From the NCBI GenBank assembly GCA_946626785.1, contig CAMOUY010000042.1, positions 1 through 17,860 on the forward strand: a stretch of 17,860 nt of DNA. Direction: 5' to 3'. The stretch is from UBA9732 sp003456855. GTDB lineage: Bacteria; Spirochaetota; Spirochaetia; Sphaerochaetales; Sphaerochaetaceae. A model generated the notes under the pieces. That model was not told where the DNA came from and did not search any database. It worked only from the letters and a program-made list of their open reading frames with translations. Positions 1 to 6,863 of this stretch are shown in pieces (position 1 is the stretch's first letter; each line of letters opens with the position of its first letter). A program made the translations under genes and the position numbers.

Positions 1-1
1 G

Positions 2-1105
2 ACTGCGGAGAACGCCAAGAAGGAGCTTTCAGCCAATGAGGTCGTGACGATATCACTGCCTTACCTTGCACAGAAGGCGGGAAACACAGTCAACTTCGAG
101 TGCACACTAACCAGAGCGAAGTTCGACGAGCTCACAGGGTCCCTTGTGGAGAGGACCGCAATCCCTGTTCAGAATGCTTTGACAGATGCTGGTATAGCAG
201 CCTCGGAGCTCAGCAAGGTCCTGCTTGTCGGAGGTTCCACCAGAATCCCTGCAGTCCAGGCCAAGGTCAAGGAGCTTACGGGAATAGAGCCGTCCAAGAC
301 GATTAACCCTGACGAGTGCGTTGCCCAGGGTGCAGCCATCCAGGGAGAGACCCTCAGCGGCAATGCCCTTGAGATCTCCGGTGGTCAGGGGATCCTCCTT
401 CTTGATGTCACCCCGCTCAGCCTCTCGATTGAGACTGTAGGTGGTGTCGCAACAAAACTTGTGGACAGGAACACAACCCTTCCGATCCATTACTCGAAGA
501 TATTCACAACAGCTGCCCCATATCAGAGGAACGTTGAGATCCACGTCCTTCAAGGAGAGCGTCCGATGGCCCGAGACAACAAAACCATCGGAAAATTCAA
601 GCTGAATGGAATAAAATCGGCACCTGCCGGCGTTCCTCAGATTGAGGTCACATTTGACATAGACGCCAATGGAATCCTCACCGTCTCAGCCATGGACCTG
701 GATACCAGGAAGAGCCAGTCCATCACAATCACAGAGAACGGGAAGATGTCTGAGGAGGAGATCCAGAGAGCTATCCATGACGCAGAGATGAACAGCACCA
801 TGGACCAGACCCATCGCGATGCCTTCGCTGCCGTCAACGAGGCCGGAGCCCTTGTCTACAAGGTCGAGGCTGCCCTTGCTAAGGTCTCCAAGAGACTGGA
901 CAAGGAAGAGAAGAAGAGAGTCCGCGAGGACTGTTCAGCCCTGAACAGGCTGATCTCCAGAACCAAGCCTGAGAAGATGACCGATGCCGATGTCAATGCA
1001 ATCAGGGATGCCAAGCAGAGACTGGAGTCCTCAAGCTCAAACGTCTGCTTCCTTGCCTCCCAGCCTGATGAGGAGCCCAAGAAGAAGCATTGGGGGAGAA
1101 AGTAA
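2..1105 (+). CDS. Hsp70/DnaK-family chaperone, C-terminal part (5' end outside window)
   Basis: ATP-driven cytoplasmic chaperone; the reading frame is open from the first bases, so the gene starts before the window and only about 367 residues are visible. Seen: the end of the nucleotide-binding domain with LLVGGSTRIPAVQ and NPDECVAQGAAIQ, then the interdomain linker LLLDVTPLSLSIET, then the beta-sandwich substrate-binding domain (VLQGER, GVPQIEVTFDIDANGIL), then a charged helical lid. Odd points: it ends in PKKKHWGRK instead of the acidic EEV(K)-type tail of housekeeping DnaK, and the lid and several sandwich positions diverge from the canonical consensus (for example RPMARDNKTIGKFKL). It may therefore be an Hsp70 paralogue, not the main DnaK; neither grpE nor dnaJ is next to it downstream. 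The stop TAA overlaps the ATG of the next gene (TAATG), implying coupling. Family assignment is very secure, paralogue status is not. Confidence 0.95.
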   Translation, partial: TAENAKKELSANEVVTISLPYLAQKAGNTVNFECTLTRAKFDELTGSLVERTAIPVQNALTDAGIAASELSKVLLVGGSTRIPAVQAKVKELTGIEPSKTINPDECVAQGAAIQGETLSGNALEISGGQGILLLDVTPLSLSIETVGGVATKLVDRNTTLPIHYSKIFTTAAPYQRNVEIHVLQGERPMARDNKTIGKFKLNGIKSAPAGVPQIEVTFDIDANGILTVSAMDLDTRKSQSITITENGKMSEEEIQRAIHDAEMNSTMDQTHRDAFAAVNEAGALVYKVEAALAKVSKRLDKEEKKRVREDCSALNRLISRTKPEKMTDADVNAIRDAKQRLESSSSNVCFLASQPDEEPKKKHWGRK

Positions 1106-1518
1106 TGAAGTTCTTTGACAACATGAAATACAGAATGCAGCAGTGGTCCTATGGCCGCTATGGCTTCGACGAGCTGTCAAGGTTCCTCTACATCGTGGGC
1201 TTTGTCCTCATACTCCTGTCATTCATCCCGCATTGCGGTTTCCTGATCCTCCTTTCGTTTGCGCTGTTCATATACGTGACTTTCCGCTCCTTCTCAAGGA
1301 ACACTGCAAAGAGAAAACGTGAGAACGACTGGTATCTCAGAAAGACCTCTCCAATCAGGGAAAGCAGAGAGAGAAGCAGACAGCTCAAAGAGGAGCGCAA
1401 GTTCTACGACATCTTCAAATGCAGGAAATGCGGAAACCTCAACAGGGTGCCTAGAGGGAAGGGGAAGATAAGGGTCACCTGCCCGAAGTGCGGTGAGCAG
1501 ACAATAAGGAAGACGTGA
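1105..1518 (+). CDS. small membrane protein with C-terminal zinc ribbon
   Basis: A 137-residue protein of unknown function. Two hydrophobic segments (about residues 27-41 and 45-60) form a helical hairpin in the inner membrane, followed by a very basic, Arg/Lys/Glu-rich stretch (65-100) and a zinc ribbon with C106xxC109 and C126xxC129. The N-terminal motif YGRYGxDELxRFL and the C-terminal pattern RVPRGKGKIxVTCPKCG match, from memory, a family common in Firmicutes described only as zinc-ribbon domain protein. I chose the ATG at 1105 because GGGGGAG lies 7 bases upstream; an in-frame TTG at 1090 would add five residues but has no better ribosome site. The start overlaps the Hsp70 stop by one base, so the two are probably made from one mRNA. 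The zinc ribbon may bind protein or RNA near the membrane; that is inference. Confidence 0.85.
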   Translation: MKFFDNMKYRMQQWSYGRYGFDELSRFLYIVGFVLILLSFIPHCGFLILLSFALFIYVTFRSFSRNTAKRKRENDWYLRKTSPIRESRERSRQLKEERKFYDIFKCRKCGNLNRVPRGKGKIRVTCPKCGEQTIRKT

Positions 1519-2664
1519 TCACCTGACCTCGTAGATGGACTTGGAGTTCAGGATCTCCTGGATCTCGTGATAAGGGAGCTCCCTGCCCTCTTTCCAGAGC
1601 TTCTTCCTCAGGTTCTTGTACTTGTACATCATGGAATCGGCAGCCTCGATTGCATCGATCAGGCTTTCCTTCTCTGGATAGAAGATTGCAAATCCGGTTG
1701 AGATGAACGGAAGCCTCGGCATGTCCTGCCGGCCCTTCTCCATGTTTGAATGGAGCTTCTCAATAAGGAGCTCCGGATTTCCGACCTCACCCTTTATGAT
1801 GACGCAGAACTCATCTCCACCTGTCCTGTAGCATCTTGCCCTTCTGTCAAAGCTTTCTCTGATTATCCTGGCGACAGTCTGCAGAACCTCATCGCCAAAC
1901 AGATGACCATAGGTGTCGTTGCACTGCTTGAAGTAATCTATGTCTATGTTGATTATCGTAACAACACTGTCCAGATTGGTTATCCTTGTGTCATAGGTGT
2001 GCCTGTTAAGAAGCCTTGTCAGACTATCGGAACTCTGCAGGACATCCTCATATGTGTTATAGAGGAACAGCACAGCGATTGTTATGGTTATGTAGTCAAC
2101 CCTGATGGAACTGTCTACGATCTGCAGAGTCAGTCCGAACACCATGAAGGCCATTATCATGCCGATAAGCCAGGTGCTTGTGCTCTGGAATGTCCTCATT
2201 GTGCTCATAGTGGCGAACAGCAGCAGCAGACTGACAAGGAAATAGGATACCATGTATAGGAAATAGAGCTTCTCATGGTGGTATACATTCTCCGCGTCCA
2301 CAGAGAATATGAATCCCATGAAGGATGACAGCACTATCAGAACGGCGTTGACGATTACCACAACCACCATGAAGAGCAGTATCCTCCTGCTTTTCGAGAT
2401 GGTCGGCAAGATGGCTATAGGAATGGCCGGGGCGACAATCAGGTCAATGGATTTGACAATGATATGGAGCCAGACCATTGAGCTGTACACCTGAAGGTAC
2501 ATTGCACCCCACTCTGCCAGGGCTCCTGTCGCAATCAGGATATAACTGATGATGAAGCGCCATTTCCTGGACCTTGGAAGGATGGCGTTGTTTCCTGCAA
2601 GCAGGCTCATGACAAACAAAGCAGAGACTGTTACAGCTAGCACGCCTGTGTAGAAATTCGTCAT
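1519..2664 (-). CDS. membrane-bound diguanylate cyclase (7 TM + GGDEF)
   Basis: Synthesises the second messenger c-di-GMP from two GTP. About 381 residues: roughly seven hydrophobic helices in the first 205 residues, a short linker, then a GGDEF domain starting at DSLTRLLNR (about 213). The metal-binding D241xD243, the FKxxND..GHxxGD motif and an intact GGDEF at 282-286 indicate an active enzyme. The residues just before GGDEF (DRRARCYRT) do not form the RxxD inhibitory site, so product feedback may be missing. The membrane part has no sensor domain that I recognise. Start: ATG at 2664 with GAAGGG close upstream and AAGGAG 14 bases away; a TTG at 2676 is possible but sits only 2 bases after AAGGAG. 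Its TGA stop directly abuts the stop of the convergent zinc-ribbon gene. No target PilZ protein or phosphodiesterase is in view. Confidence 0.93.
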   Translation of the reverse strand: MTNFYTGVLAVTVSALFVMSLLAGNNAILPRSRKWRFIISYILIATGALAEWGAMYLQVYSSMVWLHIIVKSIDLIVAPAIPIAILPTISKSRRILLFMVVVVIVNAVLIVLSSFMGFIFSVDAENVYHHEKLYFLYMVSYFLVSLLLLFATMSTMRTFQSTSTWLIGMIMAFMVFGLTLQIVDSSIRVDYITITIAVLFLYNTYEDVLQSSDSLTRLLNRHTYDTRITNLDSVVTIINIDIDYFKQCNDTYGHLFGDEVLQTVARIIRESFDRRARCYRTGGDEFCVIIKGEVGNPELLIEKLHSNMEKGRQDMPRLPFISTGFAIFYPEKESLIDAIEAADSMMYKYKNLRKKLWKEGRELPYHEIQEILNSKSIYEVR

Positions 2665-2694
2665 CAAACCCTTCAAAACTCCTTAGTCAAACGG

Positions 2695-2700
2695 ATTATA
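2695..2700 (-). promoter_or_regulatory. extended -10 promoter for the diguanylate cyclase gene
   Basis: On the minus strand TGTTATAAT is a perfect extended -10 element (TGnTATAAT), about 30 bases before the GGDEF-protein start. No good -35 is present at the usual distance (TACACC), which is tolerated in extended -10 promoters. It lies immediately after the hairpin at 2709-2738. Confidence 0.5.
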
Positions 2701-2708
2701 ACACATAA

Positions 2709-2738
2709 GAAGCGGTCGGTGTATACCCCAACCGCTTC
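2709..2738 (-). terminator. stem-loop between small peptide gene and GGDEF gene, probable terminator
   Basis: GAAGCGGT (2709-2716) pairs with ACCGCTTC (2731-2738), 8 bp, with a smaller GGT/ACC pairing inside the loop. On the minus strand it follows the stop of the 46-residue gene and is trailed by TTATGTGTT, a weak U tract. Probably ends that transcript and separates it from the GGDEF promoter. Confidence 0.5.
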
Positions 2739-2765
2739 CAAAGAAAACTTTTATTCATGCAAGTT

Positions 2766-2906
2766 TTACTCGCTTGCACTTGCACTTACAGTGACTGTTG
2801 TGTTGCCAGAGACTTCCTGGCTGCACCCTACTGCTGCGAACAGAACTGTAGCCATAATCAGGATTATTGCAGTAATCACTATTACGATGACGGATTTCTT
2901 GTCCAT
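2766..2906 (-). CDS. 46-residue secreted or lipoprotein-like peptide
   Basis: A short gene of unknown function. The frame opens with ATG at 2906, 9 bases after a perfect AAGGAG, and closes with TAA at 2766-2768. The peptide starts MDKKSVIVIVITAII, a positively charged start and a hydrophobic core typical of a signal sequence, then FAAVGC, a weak lipobox (Ala instead of Leu at -3, tolerated more readily in spirochaetes), then a mature part of only about 19 residues, C-S-Q-E-V-S-G-N followed by TTVTVSASASE. If lipidated at C28 it would be a tiny lipoprotein; otherwise a single-pass membrane peptide. It lies between the symporter terminator (3017-3045) and the hairpin at 2709-2738, so it appears to be its own transcription unit. 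I do not recognise a family; the ribosome site and signal-like composition argue that it is real. Confidence 0.7.
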   Translation of the reverse strand: MDKKSVIVIVITAIILIMATVLFAAVGCSQEVSGNTTVTVSASASE

Positions 2907-3016
2907 GTTCTCTGTCTCCTTCACAAACCAGATGCCCTGTTTTAACAGATTGTTACGAGGGAGACTTCAACTTCACATTCTCTTCATATACACCACACAT
3001 TTCTTCACAAAAGGCG
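2907..3016. other. intergenic region upstream of the 46-residue gene
   Basis: No gene seen. On the minus strand it carries the leader of the 46-residue gene. A short perfect dyad TAACA-atc-TGTTA lies at about 2946-2958, and a weak promoter-like pair (TTGAAG, 17 bases, TGTTAA) overlaps it. Either would need mapping of the transcription start. Confidence 0.35.
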
Positions 3017-3045
3017 AAAAAAAGAGCGCCGCATGAGCGACGCCC
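3017..3045 (-). terminator. rho-independent terminator of the symporter gene
   Basis: On the minus strand GGGCGTCGC, loop TCAT, GCGGCGCTC gives a 9-bp stem with two G-U wobbles, directly followed by TTTTTTT (3017-3023 on the plus strand as A). It lies about 20 bases after the symporter stop codon. Confidence 0.9.
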
Positions 3046-3066
3046 TTGAGTGAAAGCCTGTTGCTA

Positions 3067-4503
3067 TCAGTCGATGTATGCTGATGGTGCAGGCTCGACA
3101 CCCTTCTTCCACTCGATTGCATTGACGAGGAAGAAGACGATGACGCTGACGAGACATCCGAAGACGACCGGCATCAGATACTTGGTGATTGCAACTCCAT
3201 TGGTGGAGAGGATCTGCCAGAAGATGAAGCCGACTGTACCGCAGATGATGGAGATGCGACCAGAGTTCTTTGTTGCTCTTGGGATGACAAGTCCAAGACC
3301 ATAGGCGGCGAACGGTCCGGCACATCTGATACCGAATGCGAATGTGTTCATCGTTGTGATTGGTATTCCAGCGAACGAGATGACCATTGCGACAGCACAG
3401 CAGATGATGTTGCAAAGTCTTGTGACTCTGACTTCCTTCATTCCCTCAAGTGAGCTGTTGATGAATGGCTTGTAGATATCGTTGATGATCATTGTTGACA
3501 TACAAAGCAGGTTGGAGTCTGCGGATGACATCGTTGCTGAGATGATTGCTGCTGAGACGATACCTGTGATGATGGTAGGTGCATAAGCCTGTGTGACTGC
3601 CATCATTGCGTTGGATCCGTTGGCTGCGAGGTTCGGGAGGCTGTCCTTGACTGCCAGGGCTGCGAGACCGAGCAGTGTCGGGAAGGCTGCCATTGCCGCC
3701 ATGAGGATGGCTGAGACGATTGAAGCCTTCTTTGCTGTCGCCTCGTCCTTTGCGGTCTCGAATCTCGAGATCATTTCAGGACCTGAAAGGAAGGTACAGA
3801 AGTAGTTGAAGATATAGCCGATTATGAATGCCCAACCGATCTTTGTGAAGCTTGTCTGTCCCTCAGGAAGCTTTGCGGCGATTGCACTCCAACCACCAAG
3901 GCCTGAAATGACGATAGGTGTTGCGACTGCAAGACCGATGAGGATAATCAGGAACTGGACCATATCAGAGATCTGGTCTGCTATCATACCTCCGAATGTC
4001 GTGTAGAGGATGATGATTATTCCAGCGATGATCATACAAAGCTTTGTGTTGAGTCCGGTGAGTGTTGCTACAACGGAACCTGAAGCTGCAACCTGTGATG
4101 AGGTAAGGCAGAACAGTGCCAGAATGTTGAGGACTGCAGAGAAGACTGAACTGAACTTTCCGAATCTTCTTCCGACAACCTCAGGGATCGTGACGGCCAT
4201 TGCCTTTCTGATCTTAGGTGCGAAATATGCAAGAGGAATCATTGCGATGGATGCCGCAAGGACATACCACATAGCACTCATTCCCCATGAACCAAAGGCC
4301 TTCTGTGCCAGACCTGTGGTACAGCCGCCTCCAATGTTGTTTGCTGAAAGGGAGAAAGCAACCATGAAGATTCCCATCCTTCTTCCGGCAAGCATGTAGT
4401 CCTCAGCTCCTTTGATTTTGAGTTTTCCTACAATGAAACCCACAAGAAGCATGCCTACCAGATAACCGATTACGATTATCAAAGCACTCGTGTTTACTAC
4501 CAT
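3067..4503 (-). CDS. sodium:solute symporter (SSS family)
   Basis: Inner-membrane Na+-coupled importer of 478 residues, within the usual size of the SSS family (PutP, PanF, SglT, NanT). Hydrophobic helices run through the whole length. Family signatures: the unwound first core helix with SLSANNIGGG (51-60), the YTTFGGMIADQ segment (167-177) that corresponds to the conserved Gly-Gly/Asp region, and SATMSSADSN (322-331), whose Ser residues match the conserved Na2 sodium site, followed by NDIYKPFI. A CATTxxG-like GGGCTTGLAQKAFG follows the first core helix. The substrate cannot be read from the sequence; amino acids, sugars, pantothenate or other organic anions are all possible. Start ATG at 4503 with AAGGAG 5 bases upstream. 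It is monocistronic, with its own promoter and a strong terminator at 3017-3045. Confidence 0.93.
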   Translation of the reverse strand: MVVNTSALIIVIGYLVGMLLVGFIVGKLKIKGAEDYMLAGRRMGIFMVAFSLSANNIGGGCTTGLAQKAFGSWGMSAMWYVLAASIAMIPLAYFAPKIRKAMAVTIPEVVGRRFGKFSSVFSAVLNILALFCLTSSQVAASGSVVATLTGLNTKLCMIIAGIIIILYTTFGGMIADQISDMVQFLIILIGLAVATPIVISGLGGWSAIAAKLPEGQTSFTKIGWAFIIGYIFNYFCTFLSGPEMISRFETAKDEATAKKASIVSAILMAAMAAFPTLLGLAALAVKDSLPNLAANGSNAMMAVTQAYAPTIITGIVSAAIISATMSSADSNLLCMSTMIINDIYKPFINSSLEGMKEVRVTRLCNIICCAVAMVISFAGIPITTMNTFAFGIRCAGPFAAYGLGLVIPRATKNSGRISIICGTVGFIFWQILSTNGVAITKYLMPVVFGCLVSVIVFFLVNAIEWKKGVEPAPSAYID

Positions 4504-4541
4504 ATAATCTCCTTTTTCTCCTGTAGTATCAGGATATTAAA

Positions 4542-4570
4542 ATTATTACATGCCATTTAGTAACAAGCAA
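4542..4570 (-). promoter_or_regulatory. probable sigma-70-type promoter of the symporter gene
   Basis: Minus strand: TTGCTT (4565-4570), a 17-base spacer, then AATAAT (4542-4547) preceded by TG in extended position. It lies about 40 bases before the ATG at 4503. Confidence 0.5.
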
Positions 4571-4587
4571 CTTATTTTTGTTTCGCT

Positions 4588-4616
4588 TTGTTGCATACAG
4601 AAAAAAAACGTATATT
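4588..4616 (+). promoter_or_regulatory. possible promoter of the 4685-5341 gene pair
   Basis: Plus strand: TTGTTG (4588-4593), 17 bases, TATATT (4611-4616). The region is A/T-rich with a run of eight A between the boxes. It is divergent from the symporter promoter. Confidence 0.4.
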
Positions 4617-4684
4617 TATAACTTCAGCAAAATGGTGGCTGACCATCGTTTTTGTTGAAAGAAGGCATCAATTGTCCTATATTT

Positions 4685-5110
4685 ATGGCAATGGATATTG
4701 CTGAAATTGAAAAATCAACAGGTAGAAAAATCTCATGGCACATGGACTGCAACTTCTATGCAGATTCTGATGGTCATGTCATCGATGGTCCTGTCCTACT
4801 GTACCAGACGGAAGTCACCTTCCACTGCCATGCAGCAAATCTGGATGTTTCATTCGAATCACTTGATGTACTTTATGTTGAGAGTGTCCTTAGATCAGAG
4901 GCCATTGCCTTCGCCAAGGGTGAGATTCCAAAGGTCCACAGGCTGAACCTATTCAGCGCCATGTTCAAGGACACTGTGACTTGGCTTGAACTCGAAGGCA
5001 AGAAAATGATATTCCTAGACATGAAGGGAACTGAATTCAAACAGCTTCTCAGCATTGCCCAGGCAAAGCAGAAATACAGCCACACTGTGGCGGGTAGCAC
5101 AGGAAAATAG
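4685..5110 (+). CDS. protein of unknown function
   Basis: A soluble protein of about 141 residues that I cannot assign to a family. No signal peptide, membrane segment or repeat is visible. It is rich in His, Cys and aromatic residues in the first half (HMDCNFYAD, FHCHAANLD) and mixed alpha/beta in the second half (ELEGKKMIFLDMKGTEF, then a polar helix rich in Gln and Lys). The start is uncertain: ATG at 4685 or 4691 lacks a close ribosome site; in-frame TTG codons at 4652 and 4655 are alternatives, and an in-frame stop at 4640 limits any extension. The reading frame is well supported by its length, codon use similar to its neighbours, and by the tightly spaced next gene, which starts 3 bases after its stop. 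Confidence 0.7.
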   Translation: MAMDIAEIEKSTGRKISWHMDCNFYADSDGHVIDGPVLLYQTEVTFHCHAANLDVSFESLDVLYVESVLRSEAIAFAKGEIPKVHRLNLFSAMFKDTVTWLELEGKKMIFLDMKGTEFKQLLSIAQAKQKYSHTVAGSTGK

Positions 5111-5113
5111 AGA

Positions 5114-5341
5114 ATGGAAAAAATACTTAAAGAAATAGAGCTTCAGGACTGTCCGCTTTGCAACGGCCCAGGCCTTCTTGAGGAGGAAGGCGGCTGGTGC
5201 TTCTATGTGATGTGCCTGGACTGCGGTTGCCACACTGCAGAGATTCCATATGAGAGTCCGGCTGAGCGCATTACATCAGCAAAGAACGCCGCACATCTGT
5301 GGAACATAGGAAAGGTTCTCAGAAGCGACCCAGGCGAGTGA
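5114..5341 (+). CDS. Lar-like zinc-finger protein
   Basis: A 75-residue cytoplasmic protein resembling the Lar family (restriction alleviation, Pfam Lar_restr_allev). Seen: an N-terminal CPLC pair (about 13-16), a second pair in CLDCGC, and the C-terminal AAHLWN motif, matching the family pattern CPxCG...C..CGa...eA...WN. Known Lar proteins of Rac prophage and phages modulate type I restriction-modification, but many chromosomal relatives only share the fold and have no tested role; no restriction or phage genes are in this window. Start ATG at 5114 with AGGA 9 bases upstream, just after the stop of the unknown gene, so the two form an operon. A stem-loop overlapping the stop codon is the likely end of the transcript. 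Confidence 0.7.
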   Translation: MEKILKEIELQDCPLCNGPGLLEEEGGWCFYVMCLDCGCHTAEIPYESPAERITSAKNAAHLWNIGKVLRSDPGE

Positions 5342-5364
5342 TATTCTCACTCACCTTTCTTTTT
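5336..5364 (+). terminator. probable terminator of the Lar-like operon
   Basis: GAGTGA (5336-5341), loop TATTC, TCACTC (5347-5352), then ACC and a T-rich stretch TTTCTTTTT. The stem contains the stop codons of both convergent genes (TGA on plus, TGA on minus). Only 6 bp, so strength is uncertain. Confidence 0.5.
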
Positions 5365-6204
5365 CAAATTGAAACCGAACGTTGACTCTATGGCATGAAC
5401 AGGACACTGAGCCTTGCATTTTCCGCATCTTATGCACTCTGCGCTGTTCATGTCCTTCAGACACTTCACGTCCATAGGGCACACGCTCTCGCACTTCCCG
5501 CAGCCGATGCACTTTGACTTGTCTATCTCCATCTGATAGAGACTGAACTTCGAGAAGAGTCCGTAGAAGGCTCCAAGCGGGCAGAGGTACTTGCAGAAAG
5601 GCCTGTGGATCAGAGTTGATGATATAAGGACAATCAGAAGAACACACATCTTCCAGCTGAACAGGAAGCCCAGTGCGCTTTGCAAAGCAGGATTTGCAAG
5701 GATCAATGAAAGCCCCTCCAGGGCACCCGCCGGGCAGAGATACTTGCAGAACCAGGTCTCACCCATGTCAAAGTCATTTCTGATCAAGACAGGTAGAAGA
5801 AGCACCAAGACCAGAAGGACTGCATACTTGACGTAGCGCAGAACCTTGTCCAGCTTCGGGTTCACCTTGACCTTCTTTATCGGAATCCTGTGCAGAAGGT
5901 CCTGAAGAAGTCCGAAAGGACAGAGGAATCCGCAGACAAGTCTGCCGAGGACCATTCCGAAGAGCATCATCAAGCCAAGGACGTAGAAGCTGAATCTCTT
6001 GTTCCGTGAACCCAGCACAGCCTGAAGTGAGCCTATGGGGCAGGAACCCAGCGCACCTGGACAGGAGTAGCAGTTCAGGACCGGGACACATAGGATCTTT
6101 GTGCCGCCCTTGAAGATCTGGCCCTTTGCGAAGCCTGCGGCATAGCCGTTGAAGAAGGCTGCCGCGAGAAGCTGTATGATCGTTCTCTTTCTCTCGTGCT
6201 TCAT
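5347..6204 (-). CDS. membrane polyferredoxin (NapH/YccM-like 4Fe-4S protein)
   Basis: A 285-residue integral membrane iron-sulfur protein that would pass electrons between soluble carriers and the membrane. Seen: helices around 8-26, 73-92, 125-142 and 180-200; Cys motifs NCYSCP (44-49) and GSCP (53-56) after the first helix; CGFLCP (91-96), CKYLCP (153-158) and CKYLCP (204-209), as in the NapH/RdxA type; and at the C-terminus two ferredoxin clusters, C232xxCxxCxxxC242P and C257xxCxxCxxxC267P, each suited to one 4Fe-4S centre. Relatives serve nitrate reduction, electron bifurcation or unknown redox routes. It is the last gene of the redox operon and starts 7 bases after the CxxC peptide gene, with TGAGG as ribosome site. 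No nitrate reductase genes are present, so a partner role for the adjacent CxxC peptide and TlpA is more likely (inference). Confidence 0.9.
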   Translation of the reverse strand: MKHERKRTIIQLLAAAFFNGYAAGFAKGQIFKGGTKILCVPVLNCYSCPGALGSCPIGSLQAVLGSRNKRFSFYVLGLMMLFGMVLGRLVCGFLCPFGLLQDLLHRIPIKKVKVNPKLDKVLRYVKYAVLLVLVLLLPVLIRNDFDMGETWFCKYLCPAGALEGLSLILANPALQSALGFLFSWKMCVLLIVLISSTLIHRPFCKYLCPLGAFYGLFSKFSLYQMEIDKSKCIGCGKCESVCPMDVKCLKDMNSAECIRCGKCKAQCPVHAIESTFGFNLKKKGE

Positions 6205-6211
6205 CTAAGCC

Positions 6212-6352
6212 TCACCCGATTCCTATGCAAGACAGACAGATGTCCCTGGCCTTTCTGAGCACTATTGTGGCTTCACCTGAGAATATGCCTATCAGAATGA
6301 AGGCAACTGCAATGGCTATTATGGCTATCTGGACAGCCAGTTTCCTCTTCAC
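6212..6352 (-). CDS. CD1871A-like small membrane peptide with C-terminal CxxC
   Basis: A 46-residue protein that starts with GTG at 6352; the GTG overlaps the TGA of the TlpA gene by 4 bases (GTGA), and GGAG lies 8 bases upstream. Sequence features: basic N-terminus (KRK), one hydrophobic helix (about residues 5-24), a short polar segment with Gly-Glu, and a C-terminus ARDICLSCIGIG. The ending ICLxCIGIG is, from memory, the signature of the family named after Clostridioides difficile CD1871A (CXXC motif-containing protein), whose function is unknown. By the positive-inside rule the CxxC should face the periplasm. It lies between an exported thioredoxin and a membrane polyferredoxin, so a role in passing electrons to TlpA, or in anchoring a cluster, is plausible. 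The gene is short enough to be missed by automatic calling. Confidence 0.85.
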   Translation of the reverse strand: MKRKLAVQIAIIAIAVAFILIGIFSGEATIVLRKARDICLSCIGIG

Positions 6353-6840
6353 TTGGACTTCTCCAGCAGACTGTTGATGATCTTCATGTAGCCGTCCTTG
6401 CTGTTTGCACCGACCGCCGTCTGAAGGATGTTGCCCTGGCCGTCAACGAAGAAGCTTGTCGGATAGCCTGAGATGTTGTAATAGGAAAGGACTTCCTTGC
6501 CCTTCATCTTAAGAATGGTGCTTGTCAGCTTGAAGTAGTCCACTATCTCCTTCAGGTCTTTTGGAGCTTCATAGGCGTCTGCACAGATGAAGATAAGATT
6601 CACGTTCTCCGGAAGCTCCTCTGTCATCTGCTGAAGTTCAGGCATCTCAATGATGCAGTAGTAGCACCATGTGGTGAACACGTTGATCATGGTCACATCA
6701 TATTCCTTGAATATCTCTGAAGTGATTACGTCGCTCTTCAGGTCCACGGCCTTGAGTTCGGAGAACGAGTTCTTCGGGCTTGCGGCAAAGACAGAAGACA
6801 ATGCGATAACCAGGAGTAATGCGATCAATAATTTTTTCAT
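6349..6840 (-). CDS. exported TlpA/ResA-like thioredoxin
   Basis: Extracytoplasmic thiol-disulfide protein of 163 residues. Seen: signal sequence MKKLLIALLLVIALSSVFA with likely cleavage near residue 19-20 (FAA), thioredoxin active site W58CYYC62 followed by EMPEL as in TlpA/ResA/AhpC-TSA relatives, and a cis-proline motif GYPTSFFVD with P127. Such proteins are usually kept reduced and reduce disulfides, for example in cytochrome c maturation; no cytochrome genes are here. Start: ATG at 6840 gives a standard signal peptide; an ATG at 6855 would add five residues and neither has a clear ribosome site, so it may depend on coupling to the gene 8-23 bases upstream. Its stop overlaps the CxxC peptide start by 4 bases. 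The neighbouring genes suggest that it receives electrons from the polyferredoxin and CxxC peptide; no DsbD or CcdA is present. Confidence 0.92.
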   Translation of the reverse strand: MKKLLIALLLVIALSSVFAASPKNSFSELKAVDLKSDVITSEIFKEYDVTMINVFTTWCYYCIIEMPELQQMTEELPENVNLIFICADAYEAPKDLKEIVDYFKLTSTILKMKGKEVLSYYNISGYPTSFFVDGQGNILQTAVGANSKDGYMKIINSLLEKSK

Positions 6841-6863
6841 GCGGGCATTGTACATTATAGAGA

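Noticed and set aside
107..553. 148-codon minus-strand frame opposite the Hsp70 gene
   Set aside because: Antisense to a strongly conserved protein; no recognisable content.
1750..2259. 169-codon plus-strand frame inside the diguanylate cyclase gene
   Set aside because: Antisense to a clear GGDEF protein; its product is Cys/His-rich without domain logic and it has no ribosome site.
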